A stretch of DNA of 64,000 nucleotides from the NCBI GenBank assembly GCA_027493775.1, contig JAOSKE010000001.1, positions 558,001 through 622,000 on the forward strand, written 5' to 3'. Every line of letters begins with the position of its first letter. Positions within the stretch are counted from its first letter, which is position 1. Made by a program: the position numbers and the translations under genes. Of this stretch, positions 51,305-60,096 are shown in pieces. The DNA is from Kiritimatiellia bacterium. Lineage in GTDB: Bacteria > Verrucomicrobiota > Kiritimatiellia > CAIVKH01. The notes under the pieces were generated by a model that was not told the DNA's origin, ran no database searches, and was given only the letters and a program-made list of their open reading frames with translations.

Positions 51305-52379
51305 GCGCTGGATGACGCGCGCGATTGCGCTTGCACACAGGGGGAAGGACTGACGCGCCCAAATCCGCCTGTCGGCGCAGTGTTGGTAAAAAACGGGCGG
51401 TATATTGGTGAAGGCTACCATCATCGCGCTGGCGGCGTACACGCAGAGGTGAACGCCTTTCGCAGAGCTGGCGAGGAGGCAAAAGGCGCAACGCTTTATG
51501 TCACGCTGGAACCCTGCTCGACGTGGGGTCGTACTCCGCCTTGCACGGATGCGATTCTGAAGCACGGTGTCCGTCGTGTCGTGATTGGCGTTGTTGATCC
51601 CAATCCGAAACATGCGGGGCGGGGGATACGTTTGCTACGCAAAGTCGGAGTCGAGGTGGAGATCGGTGTATGCAAAGACGAGTGCACTGAACTCATTGAA
51701 CCCTTCGCGATGCATCAGGCAAACGGTCGTCCATTTGTGACGCTGAAATTGGGTTCAACACTCGACGGGCGCATCGCAGATGCAAAGGGAACCTCGCGTT
51801 GGATCACCGGCGCGGAGGCGCGCCGCAAGGTGCATAAACTGCGCGGTCGAGTGGATGCAATTTTAGTCGGTCGCAACACCGCGCAACTGGATGACCCATC
51901 ACTCCTGCCCGTGCCATCGCGCGGGCGCAAGCCCTTTCGCGTCGTGCTCGATGCGGCGGGAACAATTCCACTTCGTCATCGTCTATTCACCGACCAATTT
52001 CGCGGACGCACATTGTTGTTCACCAGTACGCGATCATCGAGAACGTATCGCGACACGCTGCAAAAGCGCGGGGTTGAGATCGAATTGTTGCCGGCAACGA
52101 GCGGCCATTTTTCACTCCGCGGTGTTCTGGCGTCTTTGGGACGCCGAGACATTTTGCACGTGTTGTGCGAGGGCGGGGGAGCGCTGGCGGGTTCATTGAT
52201 CCGTGAAAAGCTGGTAGATGAGGCCTGGTTCTTTTTTTGCCCCGCGTATTCTCGGCGGGGATGCAACGCCCTCCATCGGAGGGAAAGGCTGGCCGCTTTC
52301 GCGTGCGCCGAAATGGATTATTAAAGAAGTGACGCGGTCCGGCAACGATGTGTTGATTCGGGCGCGACCGGAGCAATAA
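51276..52379 (+). CDS. ribD: bifunctional riboflavin deaminase / reductase RibD (two frameshifts)
   Basis: Deaminates and reduces the pyrimidine intermediate in riboflavin synthesis. Restored length is about 367 residues. The N-terminal deaminase zinc motifs are GGVHAEVNAF (HAE) and LEPCSTWGRTPPC (PCxxxxxxPPC). The C-terminal reductase shows FVTLKLGSTLDGRIA and LCEGGGALAGSLI. Frame 1 breaks at GG 51347-51348; adding a G gives HRGKGLTRPNPPVGAVLVKN. Frame 2 breaks in T7 52232-52238; with T6 it reads AWFFFAPRILGGDATPSIGG and ends at TAA 52377-52379, one base before ribE. AAGGAGG lies 6-7 bases upstream of ATG 51276. Confidence 0.9.
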
Positions 52380-52380
52380 A

Positions 52381-52974
52381 ATGTTCACTGGAATTATTCA
52401 ACATATCGGCATCGTTGAAAACGTGGAAGACAACGGCAGTCACGGTCGCCTGCGTGTTCGCGCGGCGCGCTGGGAGCCCGCGCTTGTGCCGGGCGAAAGT
52501 ATCGCCGTCGAGGGCGTTTGTTTGACCGTCACCGGCGAAAACGATGGCGTAATGACCTTCGATGTCCTGAAGGAGACGTTTGACCGCACAAATTTTGGAA
52601 AGAGGAAAGCGGGGCAGCGGCTTAATTTGGAGCGGGCCTTGCGAGTGGGTGATGCGCTTGGCGGACACTTCGTTTCCGGGCACGTGGACGGGGTGGGGCA
52701 GGTGCGCTCAACCTCCCCGGTCGGTCGCGATAAAATTTTGGAAGTGACCTGCGCAGACGATCTGCTGGCGCAGATGATCGTCAAAGGCTCAATCGCGATT
52801 AGCGGCGTCAGTCTTACCCTCGTTGACTTGAAGTCAGATGCCTTCACCGTCCACCTGATCCCACACACATGGGAAAACACTTCGCTCTCGGAATTGACGC
52901 CGGGGGATGCGGTAAATCTTGAGACGGATATGCTGGGCAAATATGTTCAGCGCTTCAATGCCCTGCGCAGGTAG
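52381..52974 (+). CDS. ribE: riboflavin synthase, alpha chain
   Basis: Makes riboflavin from two molecules of 6,7-dimethyl-8-ribityllumazine. The 197-residue product shows the two tandem lumazine-binding repeats: MFTGIIQHIGIVENVED...GESIAVEGVCLTVTGEN...LKETFDRTNFG, then GGHFVSGHVDGVGQV...KGSIAISGVSLTLVDL...IPHTWENTSLSELTPGDAVNLETDMLGKYVQR. The start follows the restored ribD stop by one base, completing the riboflavin set RibBA-RibH-RibD-RibE in one operon. Confidence 0.96.
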   Translation: MFTGIIQHIGIVENVEDNGSHGRLRVRAARWEPALVPGESIAVEGVCLTVTGENDGVMTFDVLKETFDRTNFGKRKAGQRLNLERALRVGDALGGHFVSGHVDGVGQVRSTSPVGRDKILEVTCADDLLAQMIVKGSIAISGVSLTLVDLKSDAFTVHLIPHTWENTSLSELTPGDAVNLETDMLGKYVQRFNALRR

Positions 52975-53008
52975 GTAAAGAAAATTTCAAAACACCGGGG
53001 CAAGGCCG

Positions 53009-53038
53009 TTGACAAGGTCAATCCTCACCCCGTATCGT
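53009..53038 (+). promoter_or_regulatory. sigma70 promoter of the CdsZ-like gene
   Basis: TTGACA at 53009-53014 (full consensus), an 18-base spacer and TATCGT at 53033-53038, then GGAGG at 53054-53058. It lies in the 91-base gap after ribE and marks a new transcription unit. Confidence 0.6.
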
Positions 53039-53065
53039 CGCCATTTTAGCGCTGGAGGTTGCGAA

Positions 53066-53767
53066 TTGACGACCATCGAAAAATTGCTCGTGCTGCAGGA
53101 ACGGGATCGCAGAATCAAGGACTTGACCCGCGATACACATCAAATTCCCGCCCGGAAGAAGTTGAGCGAAGCTGCCTTGATCGAACACAAGACGGCTTTG
53201 GACGATGCCCAAGAGGCGCTCAAACGTACCAGCGCGGCAATCAAGGGAGTCGAGCTGGAAATTGAGACGCAACGGCAGCGCATCGGCAAGTTGCGTACAC
53301 AGCAAAACACCGTGCGTACAAATGACGACTATCGCGCGCTTGAGCGCGAAATTGCGACGGTCGAAAAGACCATCCGCGATGAGGAGGACAAAGAGATCGC
53401 GTTGATGGAGGAAGCGGAGGGCTTGCGCACAAACATCGCGCTGCTCGATAAACGCCACAGCGAAGAACAAAAATCCGTTGAGGCGGATACGCAGGCATTG
53501 GATCAACGGCTGGGAGCGATTAAAGAAGAAATTTCACGCCTGAAGGCTGAGCGCATGGAATTGGCGAAGGCCATTGATCCCGAATGGCTGAGCCGCTACG
53601 AGCGGATTTTCAAACACATGGGCGACTTCGCATTGGTTCCGGTGGAAAGCGGTTCCTGTGGTGGCTGCCACATGAAAATCGCACCGCAACTTATTCAGGA
53701 TGCGAAGCGAAGCGACCACATGACCAACTGCTCTTTTTGCGGACGCCTCTTGTACTGGCGCATCTGA
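53066..53767 (+). CDS. coiled-coil zinc-ribbon protein (CdsZ / CT398 type)
   Basis: A 233-residue cytoplasmic protein. Residues about 1-165 form a long antiparallel coiled coil (LQERDRRIKDLTRDTHQIPARKK, EIETQRQRIGKLRTQQNTVRTNDDYRALEREIATVEKTIR). Then a C4 zinc ribbon: SCGGCHMKIAPQLIQDAKRSDHMTNCSFCGRLLYW. This is the layout of the Chlamydia CT398/CdsZ protein and its widespread relatives. In Chlamydia it binds flagellar/type III components and RNA polymerase sigma factor 54; whether that applies here is unknown. The start is TTG 53066, 7 bases after GGAGG. Confidence 0.8.
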   Translation: MTTIEKLLVLQERDRRIKDLTRDTHQIPARKKLSEAALIEHKTALDDAQEALKRTSAAIKGVELEIETQRQRIGKLRTQQNTVRTNDDYRALEREIATVEKTIRDEEDKEIALMEEAEGLRTNIALLDKRHSEEQKSVEADTQALDQRLGAIKEEISRLKAERMELAKAIDPEWLSRYERIFKHMGDFALVPVESGSCGGCHMKIAPQLIQDAKRSDHMTNCSFCGRLLYWRI

Positions 53768-53784
53768 CGGGCTACCTTTCGCCG

Positions 53785-54184
53785 TGGAGCTGTAAGGTGT
53801 CCGATCGCGTGTCAATCCTTTGGAGTGGCATGAGGAAAGTCCGGACTCCGTAGGGCAGGGTGTCCCGGCTGGGAACGGTCGGGAGCGGTGCGGGAAAACC
53901 GTACTGACGGAAAGTGCCACAGAAAGAAAACCGCCACTCGGATTTCCGAGTGGTAAGGGTGAAAGGGTGGTGTAAGAGACCACCGTCCGATGTCGAGAGG
54001 CGTTGGGCAAGGCAAACCCCGCCCGGAGCAAGACCAAATAGGAGGTCTGAGGCGGCCCGTCTCCCACCGCGTAAGCGGGGGACCGCGAGCATTGCTGGCG
54101 GGAGACCTCGGGTTGGTTGCATAGATAAATGATCGGCCTGCTTCGGCAGGAACAGAATCCGGCTTACCGCACCTTGCGGCTCCA
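53785..54184 (+). ncRNA. rnpB: RNase P RNA, bacterial class A
   Basis: Catalytic RNA of RNase P, which matures tRNA 5' ends. P1 is formed by TGGAGCTGTAAGGTG (53785-53799) and CACCTTGCGGCTCCA (54170-54184), 15 pairs including two G-U. Universally conserved blocks occur in order: GAGGAAAGTCCGGACTCC, AGGGTGAAAGGGTGGTGTAAGAGACCACC (CR-II/III region), GGCAAACCCCGCCCGGAGCAAGACCAAATAGGAGG, and GGTTGGTTGCATAGATAAATGATCGGCC...ACAGAATCCGGCTTAC (CR-V). The length of about 400 nt is normal for type A. It lies directly after the CdsZ-like gene, so it may share its transcript or have a promoter inside it. Confidence 0.97.
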
Positions 54185-54194
54185 TGAAAAAGAG

Positions 54195-55106
54195 ATGAAA
54201 ATAAGATTCGCAACCGCCCTTCAATTGGTCGCAGCGCTGCTGCTCGCAGTTGCGGTTGCGCAGTCCGTTTATTTCGCGCGCGTGTACATGCGATTGCCGA
54301 AGGAAACCCCGCAAGAGACGCCTGAGCAAACGAAAATAGACAACTCTCCCGCAGCAGAGATTCCTGCCGATGCCTGGCTGACAATTCGCGCGGCGGGCCG
54401 ACAGTCGGCAGGAGAAGGGCCGCTCGCAGAGAAATTTCGCTTGGCGGGGACCTTTTTTCTTTACGATGAGGCATCGGAGACCGGTGAATCGCAGGAACGC
54501 CGCCGAGCGATTCTTGATGATCTGTCCGCCAAAAGTCAGATCATTGCGCAGGAAAATCAGGAAGTGGACGGATATCTCGTCACGCGCATTGAGGAAGATC
54601 GGGTTCGTCTCCAGCGCGACGGCGTTGAATATGAACTGGCCTTGAGCTTCAGCGCGGTAAGCACGTCTTCACCCGCCGGTCAATCTGCCGCGACCAAGGA
54701 GGGTAATCTTTCCATGGAAGATATGCCCGCACTGGAATCGAATCGTTTCGGAAAGCGCGTGGGCGAAAACCGTTGGGTGATGAAGCGTGAGGAGTTGCTT
54801 CGTTATTACGCGGAACTGCTGGACGATCCCGAGCGAATCGCCAACGTCTATGCCTCGCTCAAGCCCGACTACAAAGACAAGGAAATCGAGGGGTACTATC
54901 TGGATACGGAAGGGGAGGGGGACTTCTTTCGCGCAATGGGCCTGCAGGAGGGGGATGTGATTCGCCGGGTGAACTCGATGCGGATGGTGAGTCAGCGTCG
55001 CGCGGAATATTTTATCACGGAGTTCATGAAGAACCGCGTCAACGCGCTCGTCCTCGATGTCGAACGCGGCGGCGCCGAGCAGAAGCTGATTTATCTGATT
55101 CGCTGA
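54195..55106 (+). CDS. GspC-like inner-membrane protein with PDZ domain
   Basis: A 303-residue protein with one N-terminal helix (TALQLVAALLLAVAVAQSVYF). An HR-type domain follows (about 75-170: LAEKFRLAGTFFLYDEAS, AILDDLSAKSQIIAQENQEVDGYLVTRIEEDRVRLQRDGVEYEL). The C-terminal PDZ-like domain (about 225-303) reads IEGYYLDTEGEGDFFRAMGLQEGDVIRRVNSM, then VNALVLDVERGGAEQKLIYLI. This matches type II secretion GspC, which links the inner-membrane platform to the secretin. No other Gsp gene is near, so it may serve the pilus/secretin system or a T2SS elsewhere. ATG 54195 is chosen; the longer frame starts inside the RNase P RNA. It overlaps rnr by 68 bases tail to tail. Confidence 0.7.
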   Translation: MKIRFATALQLVAALLLAVAVAQSVYFARVYMRLPKETPQETPEQTKIDNSPAAEIPADAWLTIRAAGRQSAGEGPLAEKFRLAGTFFLYDEASETGESQERRRAILDDLSAKSQIIAQENQEVDGYLVTRIEEDRVRLQRDGVEYELALSFSAVSTSSPAGQSAATKEGNLSMEDMPALESNRFGKRVGENRWVMKREELLRYYAELLDDPERIANVYASLKPDYKDKEIEGYYLDTEGEGDFFRAMGLQEGDVIRRVNSMRMVSQRRAEYFITEFMKNRVNALVLDVERGGAEQKLIYLIR

Positions 55107-57252
55107 CGATTCTTCGCTCGGTTTTGGGAGGTGACGCGAGATTGAAATCCATCTGCCCGCGCTCAATGTCCACGCGAAGTATTTCCACTTCGACCGTTTG
55201 CCCGACTCTGATTGTTCGACGCGAGCGCCGTCCAACCACAAGGCCGCGCTCCGGATTTGCCTCGAAGAAATCTTCCCCGAGCGCGCGCATGGGAATCAGC
55301 CCGCGTTGCAGCGAATCTGTAAGCTCCACCAGCAAGCCTCGCGACAAAACGCCGGTGACCAGCGCCGGATACGGACCGATTTCTCCCTTCTTCAAAAGCG
55401 CAGCGTAATAATCCATACACTTGCGCCGCAGGCTCTCTTCTTCCGCCTCATCGGCGTTGCGCTCCGTCTCCGAACAATGAAGGGCAAGGCGTCGGATAGC
55501 ATCGCGGTCATAGGGACTGCGGCGGTGCGCTTCCTCGGCTTTCAACAGGCGATGCACCAGTAAATCGGGATAGCGGCGAATCGGCGATGTAAAATGGGTG
55601 TAACGCGGAAAACCCAATCCGAAGTGTTCGCTCGGACGGTCGGAATAGAGCGCGCGTTTCAAGTTCCGAAGAATGGCTAGATTCGCAGAATAGGCGACCG
55701 GCTTCTCTTCAATTTGCTCGCAAATCTCGTTGAGGTACTCCTTCGAATTCACAGGATGATTGATTCCCAGCAGTTGCAGCGCAGAACGCATCTCTTCCCA
55801 CTGCTCCTCGTCCGGCGCATCGTGTATCCGGTAAAGCGCGGGAGCTTTCCCGGCTGCGAGGCGCTCCGCCACAGCAACATTTGCGAGCAGCATAAACTCT
55901 TCGATCAGATTGTAGGCCTCCGGAGCGCCGCGCTTTCTTATTGCCGTGACATTCCCGTCCGCGTCCAAATCGCACGAGACCTCCGGCATCGAAAGGTTTA
56001 GCGCACCTGCTTTGATGCGCCGTGCACGAACGCGGTGCGCAAGCTCGCGCATGGCGCGCAGGGTGTCATGCAGTCCTTTCGGGATGTTCGAGGCCGAGGG
56101 ATTGTCGAAATGCTCCTGCACTTCGTCGTAATTCAGGCGGGCTTTGGAATTAATCACCGTCTGCGCCACGCGATGGCGAATTACCTTTCCTTCGTGATTG
56201 AGCGAGAGCCAGACCGAGAACGCCAGCCGGTCCACATTCGGACGCAGGCTGCAAACATCGGCGGTGAGGTGAGGAGGTAGCATGGGAATGAAATCGCCGG
56301 TCAGATACACACTGTTGCCGCGCTTTTCCGCCTCCCGATCGATCGGAGAACCGACGGCGACAAAATGCGAGACATCGGCAATATGGACGCCAAGCTCCCA
56401 TCCGCCGGGCGCTTCGATTAATGAAACCGCGTCGTCGAAATCGTGCGCGGTTGCGGGGTCTATCGTGAGGCTCAACAGCTCCCGGCAATCCTCCCGATCA
56501 CGGAGATCATCGGACGAAAGCTCAGGAGAACGCGCACGCGCGGCGGCGGTGACATCGTCATCGAATGTCTTCACGAGATCGCGATTTCTAAGGAGTATAA
56601 TTTCTCGAAGATGCGGCAAATCTTCGTCGCCCAGATCCTCCACAACCTTCCCACGCAAAAGTTCGCCCGCGCCGCTCCATGCCTCCAGCTCGACCACCAC
56701 ATAATGATGCTCAATGAGTTCGATTTCCGCCTCTGTAGAACGGACACGAATATTGTCGCGGATGCGGGAATGCTCGGGAATCACATACCAGAAATATCGG
56801 TTTCGCATGAGGCGTCCGGCAATTGCGCGCTGTCGCCGCGCGGTCACGCGAACAACTTTTGCTTCCTGCCGCTGTGAGTCGTCGGTTCGCCTGCGGCGCG
56901 AGAACAATTCGAGTGTCACCATGTCGCCATGAATCGCGCCAGCGAGAGCGCTTCGACCGATGAAGTACTCCAGCGGCGGGTCCGCCGTGGAAGTCGCAAT
57001 CGCGCCCCCGTTCGGCAGCATACTGATGCGCGCCGAAATTAATCGGTCATTTTGAGAAAGCGCCCAGCGATTTTTCCGAAGGATGCTCAACCGTCCTTCT
57101 TCTTTGCCTTTTCGCAACAATGCCCGGAGCGCACTGCGCTCGCCGCCCTTTAGATGAAGGACGTTCGCGATTTCGTGATGCTTGAGCGGACGATAGTCCG
57201 GACGGCTGAATAAAGCATAAAGACGAGTTTCAAGGCTTGCTCCGCGGGTCAT
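55039..57252 (-). CDS. rnr: ribonuclease R (RNase II family)
   Basis: 3'-5' exoribonuclease for structured RNA. The 737-residue product has a helix-turn-helix-like N-terminus (HHEIANVLHLKGGERSALRALLRKGKEEGRL). Cold-shock domains follow at about 65-215, then the RNB catalytic domain (about 240-575) with SLTIDPATAHDFDDAVSLI (the metal-binding Asp cluster), YRIHDAPDEEQWEEM and LPRYTHFTSPIRRYPDLLVHRLL. The C-terminal S1 domain (about 625-700) is followed by a short basic tail ARRRRVRHRGRAR. It is divergent from glgA with about 60 bases between starts. Confidence 0.95.
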   Translation of the reverse strand: MTRGASLETRLYALFSRPDYRPLKHHEIANVLHLKGGERSALRALLRKGKEEGRLSILRKNRWALSQNDRLISARISMLPNGGAIATSTADPPLEYFIGRSALAGAIHGDMVTLELFSRRRRTDDSQRQEAKVVRVTARRQRAIAGRLMRNRYFWYVIPEHSRIRDNIRVRSTEAEIELIEHHYVVVELEAWSGAGELLRGKVVEDLGDEDLPHLREIILLRNRDLVKTFDDDVTAAARARSPELSSDDLRDREDCRELLSLTIDPATAHDFDDAVSLIEAPGGWELGVHIADVSHFVAVGSPIDREAEKRGNSVYLTGDFIPMLPPHLTADVCSLRPNVDRLAFSVWLSLNHEGKVIRHRVAQTVINSKARLNYDEVQEHFDNPSASNIPKGLHDTLRAMRELAHRVRARRIKAGALNLSMPEVSCDLDADGNVTAIRKRGAPEAYNLIEEFMLLANVAVAERLAAGKAPALYRIHDAPDEEQWEEMRSALQLLGINHPVNSKEYLNEICEQIEEKPVAYSANLAILRNLKRALYSDRPSEHFGLGFPRYTHFTSPIRRYPDLLVHRLLKAEEAHRRSPYDRDAIRRLALHCSETERNADEAEEESLRRKCMDYYAALLKKGEIGPYPALVTGVLSRGLLVELTDSLQRGLIPMRALGEDFFEANPERGLVVGRRSRRTIRVGQTVEVEILRVDIERGQMDFNLASPPKTERRIVSESDKSASARRRRVRHRGRAR

Positions 57253-57314
57253 GGGACGGGACTATACGCCTTGTTAGGGGATTCTTGGTAGAAGATAAAC
57301 GGACAAAGGGGTTT

Positions 57315-58769
57315 ATGAAGCTGGGCTATATCGCGAGTGAAATCACACCGTATGCGTCAACCGGCGGCTTGGCGGAGGTTGCCAGCGCACTTCCACGTAT
57401 GCTGGCAAAGGCCGATCATCAGGTTGTGTGTTTCATGCCTTGCTACCGGGCCGTACTGGAAGGCCCGCGTAATTTGGAAAAGACCGGAATCAAAATCACG
57501 GTTCCTGTCGGAATGAAAATGTTCACGGCGGACATCCTCCGAATTGAGGAGGGTGGGGTGGCGACCTATTTCATTCGGCGCGACGAATTCTTTGATCGCT
57601 CGCAGCTCTACAATCTCCCGGAGCGCGATTACGAAGACAACTTCGAGCGCTTCGTATTCTTTCAAAAAGTTGTCGTCTCGCTCATAGACCACCTGGGAAT
57701 AAGTTTCGACGTGATTCACTGCAACGACTGGCAGACGGGACTGATCCCGTACTTTCTGGAATACGGCGTCAACGGCCGCCGCCGGGGACGCAGAGCGAAG
57801 GTCGTCTTCACGCTGCACAACATCGCGTATCAGGGACTGTTCCCGGATAGCGATTATGCATTCACCAATCTCCCGTTCAGCGCATTCTCCGTTGATACAT
57901 TTGAATACTATGGACAGATCGGCTGTTTGAAGGCGGGAATCAGCGGAGCGGATATCGTCACAACCGTCAGTCCGACCTATGCGCGGGAAATCCTGACGCC
58001 GGAAGCTGGCTTCGGGCTGGAAGGCGTTCTGAGCAGTCTGGGCGACCGACTGATCGGACTGTTGAACGGAATTGACACAAACATTTGGGATCCGGCGACG
58101 GACACGCACATTGCGGCGAACTACGACGCGCAGAATATCGCGGGCAAAAGAATTTGCAGAGAACGCGCTGCTGTCCGAATGCGCGTTGAAGTTGGAGAAG
58201 GCACCGTTCTTCTCGCGATGATTTCGCGCCTCGTTGATCTCAAGGGAATGGATATTCTGACCGAGGCCATGCCGGAGATCATGGCGCGGGATGTTTCATT
58301 CGTGCTGCTTGGCGCCGGTCAGGAAAAGTTTGAAAAGGTTGCCCGCGAATGGGCCGAACGTTGGCCGGGCAGGGTGGGGGTGCGTATTGGATACAATGCT
58401 CCCCTTGCCCACGAAATTCAGGCTGGCGCGGACATGACCCTTATGCCTTCCAAATCCGAACCGTGCGGGCTGACCCAGTTCTGCAGCCAGCGCTACGGGA
58501 CACTCCCGATCGCACACGCCGTCGGAGGCTTGGTGGACTCCATCCTCGACCCGGAAGAAAGCGACAGGCCTACAGGCATAAAATTTTACGAATACACAGC
58601 CGATTCATTTGTCGCCGCAATTGATCGTGCGCTCAACCTGTATCGTGCGCCAGAGAAGAAGGCGCGGATCATCCAGAACCTGATGACGACCGACGTATCT
58701 TGGCGACGCGCTGGCGAACGCTACGAGGCGTTATACCGCCAGCTTTCTGAAAACTCTGCAGCGAAGTAG
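57315..58769 (+). CDS. glgA: glycogen synthase (ADP-glucose type)
   Basis: Transfers glucose from ADP-glucose to growing alpha-1,4-glucan (GT5). The 484-residue product matches the family: YIASEITPYASTGGLAEVASALP (N-terminal substrate loop), FDVIHCNDWQTGLIPYFLE, FTLHNIAYQGLF, KAGISGADIVTTVSPTYAREI, NGIDTNIWDPATD, MISRLVDLKGMDIL, and the C-terminal acceptor motif MPSKSEPCGLTQ (Glu near 378). In the usual KTGGL motif the Lys that contacts ADP-glucose is replaced by Ser. ATG 57315 follows AAAGGGG; the longer frame start at 57237 overlaps rnr. No branching enzyme or glgC lies nearby. Confidence 0.92.
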   Translation: MKLGYIASEITPYASTGGLAEVASALPRMLAKADHQVVCFMPCYRAVLEGPRNLEKTGIKITVPVGMKMFTADILRIEEGGVATYFIRRDEFFDRSQLYNLPERDYEDNFERFVFFQKVVVSLIDHLGISFDVIHCNDWQTGLIPYFLEYGVNGRRRGRRAKVVFTLHNIAYQGLFPDSDYAFTNLPFSAFSVDTFEYYGQIGCLKAGISGADIVTTVSPTYAREILTPEAGFGLEGVLSSLGDRLIGLLNGIDTNIWDPATDTHIAANYDAQNIAGKRICRERAAVRMRVEVGEGTVLLAMISRLVDLKGMDILTEAMPEIMARDVSFVLLGAGQEKFEKVAREWAERWPGRVGVRIGYNAPLAHEIQAGADMTLMPSKSEPCGLTQFCSQRYGTLPIAHAVGGLVDSILDPEESDRPTGIKFYEYTADSFVAAIDRALNLYRAPEKKARIIQNLMTTDVSWRRAGERYEALYRQLSENSAAK

Positions 58770-58995
58770 CCGAGTTGCGATAGTGCCTGTCGTCACAGGT
58801 TGAAACCGACCACCGCTACTAATAGCCGTTCCCGCCACCCGGATATAGACATAATATGTATTATGCGACGTTGCTTATATCGGCTGAAACCAAGCCTTTT
58901 ATCACTATTTTGCGCATCGACCCCTAGGATGATAATCGGCGTCGCACTCTACGATTCGAAAGCTTTACGCCGTTCTCGCCGCCCGAACGCTGCGA
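58770..58995. other. 226-base intergenic region with a perfect inverted repeat
   Basis: No coding frame that looks real crosses this gap between the convergent glgA and lepB ends. It contains a perfect 7-base inverted repeat CATAATA at 58850-58856 and TATTATG at 58859-58865, in an AT-rich patch, and a weak hairpin CCTGT/ACAGG near 58788-58801. I see no tRNA, riboswitch or strong terminator. It may hold a small RNA, but nothing in the sequence proves that. Confidence 0.4.
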
Positions 58996-60096
58996 TTATT
59001 GAACCCAGCCCCAACGCGATCCGAGCGGCCAATAGACCATGAAAGCCGGGCCGACGATGCTGGTACGCTGGACTGCGCCGAAGTATCTCCCGTCGAGGCT
59101 GGACAAGGTGTTGTCGCCCAAAGGCAAATACTCGGTATCCGACAAGTGAAGTTCCTCTCCCGGCAGTCCTAGCGCAACATGCAGGGTGCGATCAAAGTAT
59201 GGCAACTGATAGCCGTTGTAGCCTTTGTCCTTCTCCTTCAATAGACGCTCAAACGGGTACGGCTCGGTTATTCGTTTGCCGTCCGCCACGAGATACGGCG
59301 GTTCCAGACGGAGACGTTCACCCGGCATTCCGGCCATACGTTTAATATAGAATGAGTTCGGACGGATTCGCTCGTATTTGATGCCGGTCGTGCTGAAAAC
59401 AAAGATATCGCCGCGCTTCGGCCGCATGAAATTGTAGCGCAGTTTGTTCACAAAAATATGATCGCCCATGCGCGTGCGGCCGCTGGCGATAATCTGTCCA
59501 CTCCTCACAAACGTCTTGCCGGGTTGAACGTATAGCGACATCCGCCGGGGCATCTCGTGCGGAACTCCGCCGATATAGACGCGAATCGCTTCCTCCGACT
59601 CGTCATACCGCATGTCAACCAATCCATCCGACTTTGCGCGGATTTCCTGATAGCGCTCGCCGAACAGAGCGAGTGAAACCAGATTGATCGGAAACTGGTC
59701 GTACCATTGGCGGCCCGCCTGCGGCTCCACGGAAATGCCGTATAGCGTCGGCTGCATCGAACCGGTTGGGATCTTGAACGGTTGGATGAAATACGTGCGG
59801 AACGCCATCGCCACGGCGATGGCGACGACGATGATTTCAACATACTCACGCAGGCGGGGATTCGGTTTCGATGGCGCGATTCGTTCAATCGCCTCCGCCA
59901 CGCGATCCAGCGCAGCTTCAATCTCTTCCGGCGCCCCACCCTTCCGCGCCGTGCGCAATGCGTGTTCGGCATCATGCGCTGCCGAGAGGTCTGCTTGATC
60001 GGCAATATCCTCGTGCATATACCGCGCACGCCGCGATTCCATCAATGCATGGCGCGCAAGTTTGCGCATCCGTCGCCTCTTCAGCCAATCTGTCAT
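58996..60096 (-). CDS. lepB: signal peptidase I
   Basis: Inner-membrane serine protease removing signal peptides from exported proteins. The 366-residue product has a cytoplasmic N-terminal region of about 85 residues with charged helices, a transmembrane helix (YVEIIVVAIAVAMAFRTYF), the catalytic Ser in PTGSMQPTLYG (about 113) and the catalytic Lys in FYIKRMAGMPGERL. The C-terminal box is LPLGDNTLSSLDGRYFGAVQ with GDN..S.DSR-type motif. An insertion of about 90 residues between the Ser box and the MGDHIFVNKL box is visible. The start overlaps the lepA stop by one base. Confidence 0.95.
   Translation of the reverse strand: MTDWLKRRRMRKLARHALMESRRARYMHEDIADQADLSAAHDAEHALRTARKGGAPEEIEAALDRVAEAIERIAPSKPNPRLREYVEIIVVAIAVAMAFRTYFIQPFKIPTGSMQPTLYGISVEPQAGRQWYDQFPINLVSLALFGERYQEIRAKSDGLVDMRYDESEEAIRVYIGGVPHEMPRRMSLYVQPGKTFVRSGQIIASGRTRMGDHIFVNKLRYNFMRPKRGDIFVFSTTGIKYERIRPNSFYIKRMAGMPGERLRLEPPYLVADGKRITEPYPFERLLKEKDKGYNGYQLPYFDRTLHVALGLPGEELHLSDTEYLPLGDNTLSSLDGRYFGAVQRTSIVGPAFMVYWPLGSRWGWVQ

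Noticed and set aside
54129..54194. Earlier start of the GspC-like gene
   Set aside because: The extra codons lie inside the conserved 3' part of the RNase P RNA.
58800..59042. 80-codon frame after glgA
   Set aside because: Rich in Arg/Ser, overlaps the lepB 3' end, no RBS and no similarity I can recognise.
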